Assembly: GCA_003225615.1 (NCBI GenBank)
Contig: QIAS01000258.1
Location: 1 to 7,317 of the forward strand
DNA: 7,317 nucleotides
Reading direction: 5' to 3'
Source: Acidobacteriota bacterium
Lineage (GTDB): Bacteria; Acidobacteriota; Terriglobia; Terriglobales; Acidobacteriaceae
The notes beneath the pieces are model-generated. The model did no database searches and was not told the origin of the DNA. It saw only the letters and a program-made list of their open reading frames with translations. Below are positions 6,479 to 7,317 of the stretch, one piece after another (within the stretch, counting starts at the first letter, position 1; each line of letters opens with the position of its first letter). Both the position numbers and the translations under genes were made by a program.

Positions 6479-7317
6479 ATGGCGCAATTAGCCGCAGTTC
6501 TGGAAGATCAACGTAAGTCGGAAGAAACTGCATTAATCACGGGCAGCGAAGCCATCGCGGTCGCGTGCAAACTGGCCGATGTGGATGTAATCACGGCCTA
6601 TCCCATCCGTCCCTACGACACGGTCATGCAATACGTGTCGAAATTGGTAGCCAACGGCGAACTCGACTGCGAGTACATCGTGGCGGAAGGCGAGCATTCA
6701 CAGTTTGAAATCGTGAAACATGCTTCCGCATGCGGCGCTCGCGTTTTCTGCGGCTCCAGCGGCGTGGGCTGGATGTATGCCATGGAAGCGCTCACCGTAA
6801 CTCCGGCGCTGCGCATTCCCATGGTCGCCATGGTCGGCAACCGTGCCCTGGACGATCCCGGAGCCTTCGGCGTGGAACACAACGACGCGCTCACAGTCCG
6901 CGATCTGGGTTGGCAACTGGTATGGGTAGATACTGCACAGGAAGCACTGGACACGGCTCTGATCGCGTATCGGGTCGCCGAGGACCGGCGCATTTTCCTG
7001 CCCTGCGCCATCAGTTGCGACGGCGCTTTCCTCACTCACTCGCAGGCTCTAGTAAAGATTCCTTCGCAAGAAAAAGTGAACGAGTTCCTCCCCCGCTACA
7101 ACCGCGCTGACCTGCTGCTCCATCCTGATAATCCAATCACCGTCGCGCCGCAGGGCAACGAAGACTGGGTGATGGAAATTCGCCGCCAGAATTACGCGGC
7201 GATGGAACGCACGTCAGAGGTCATTCGTGAAGCCTACGCCGACTTCGAGCGCATCTTCGGCCGCTCCTACGGCAATCCATTCTTCGAGGAATACGAGACT
7301 GAGGATGCCGACGTCGT
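6479..7317 (+). CDS. Oxalate oxidoreductase alpha subunit, 3' partial
   Basis: Alpha (substrate- and TPP-pyrimidine-side) subunit of a 2-oxoacid:ferredoxin oxidoreductase; 279 codons are visible before the window ends. The predicted reaction is oxalate to two CO2 with reduction of ferredoxin and no CoA. The family motif YPITP of pyruvate enzymes reads YPIRP here (41-45), putting Arg44 in the substrate pocket. Arg122, in GNRALDDPGAFG, is the second substrate arginine. In Moorella thermoacetica OOR the corresponding residues, as I recall, are Arg31, Arg109 and switch-loop Asp112 and Phe117. Here they are Arg44, Arg122, Asp125 and Phe130, each with the same offset of 13. Glu72 in EGEHS is the likely TPP-activating glutamate. 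The gene follows gamma-delta by 21 bases with its own strong ribosome site, and the beta subunit is expected next, outside the window. Oxalate specificity is well supported. A different 2-oxoacid is possible but less likely. Confidence 0.88.
   Translation, partial: MAQLAAVLEDQRKSEETALITGSEAIAVACKLADVDVITAYPIRPYDTVMQYVSKLVANGELDCEYIVAEGEHSQFEIVKHASACGARVFCGSSGVGWMYAMEALTVTPALRIPMVAMVGNRALDDPGAFGVEHNDALTVRDLGWQLVWVDTAQEALDTALIAYRVAEDRRIFLPCAISCDGAFLTHSQALVKIPSQEKVNEFLPRYNRADLLLHPDNPITVAPQGNEDWVMEIRRQNYAAMERTSEVIREAYADFERIFGRSYGNPFFEEYETEDADV

Noticed and set aside
5363..6487. 374-codon minus-strand open frame opposite gamma-delta
   Set aside because: It lies antisense to a gene with clear 4Fe-4S motifs, and its product has no recognisable family. 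It is a typical shadow of a GC-rich coding strand.

Overview
The window is a compact plus-strand locus that reads as an oxalate-utilisation island. It probably comes from a free-living Gram-negative soil or sediment bacterium of moderately high GC. Acidobacteriota is my best guess from general gene style, but no marker gene in the window proves it. All recognisable genes lie on the plus strand.

Layout. (1) 1-1137: a class V aminotransferase of the alanine/serine-glyoxylate type, whose extreme N-terminus lies before the window. (2) 1138-1697: about 560 bases with no recognisable gene, holding a perfect 7-bp-arm inverted repeat and a near-palindrome just before the next gene. (3) 1698-3308: an acyl-CoA synthetase of the plant AAE3 / oxalyl-CoA synthetase type. 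It overlaps by ATGA with (4) 3305-4336, a ketopantoate-reductase-like enzyme that by context is probably an oxalyl-CoA reductase (PanE2-type). (5) 4337-4592: an intergenic region with a consensus -10 box and a TGGTC...GACCA dyad. (6) 4593-5300: a FadR-subfamily GntR regulator. (7) 5319-6457: a fused gamma-delta subunit of a 2-oxoacid:ferredoxin oxidoreductase, split by a reading-frame shift near 5466-5475. (8) 6479 to the window end: the alpha subunit, which carries the arginine substitutions and switch-loop residues that mark oxalate oxidoreductase (OOR). The TPP-binding beta subunit should follow just past the window.

How the genes would work together (inference from family knowledge). In the assimilatory arm, oxalate is activated to oxalyl-CoA, reduced to glyoxylate and transaminated to glycine. 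In the dissimilatory arm, OOR oxidises oxalate to two CO2 and passes two low-potential electrons to ferredoxin. The FadR-type regulator sits at the head of the OOR operon, 18 bases before gamma-delta, and could switch the locus in response to oxalate, glyoxylate or a related acid.

The main caveat is the broken gamma-delta reading frame. A strong ribosome site precedes the out-of-frame N-terminal piece, while the rest of the protein is open in another frame. This is either an inactivating or assembly-level deletion, or a feature worth resequencing.
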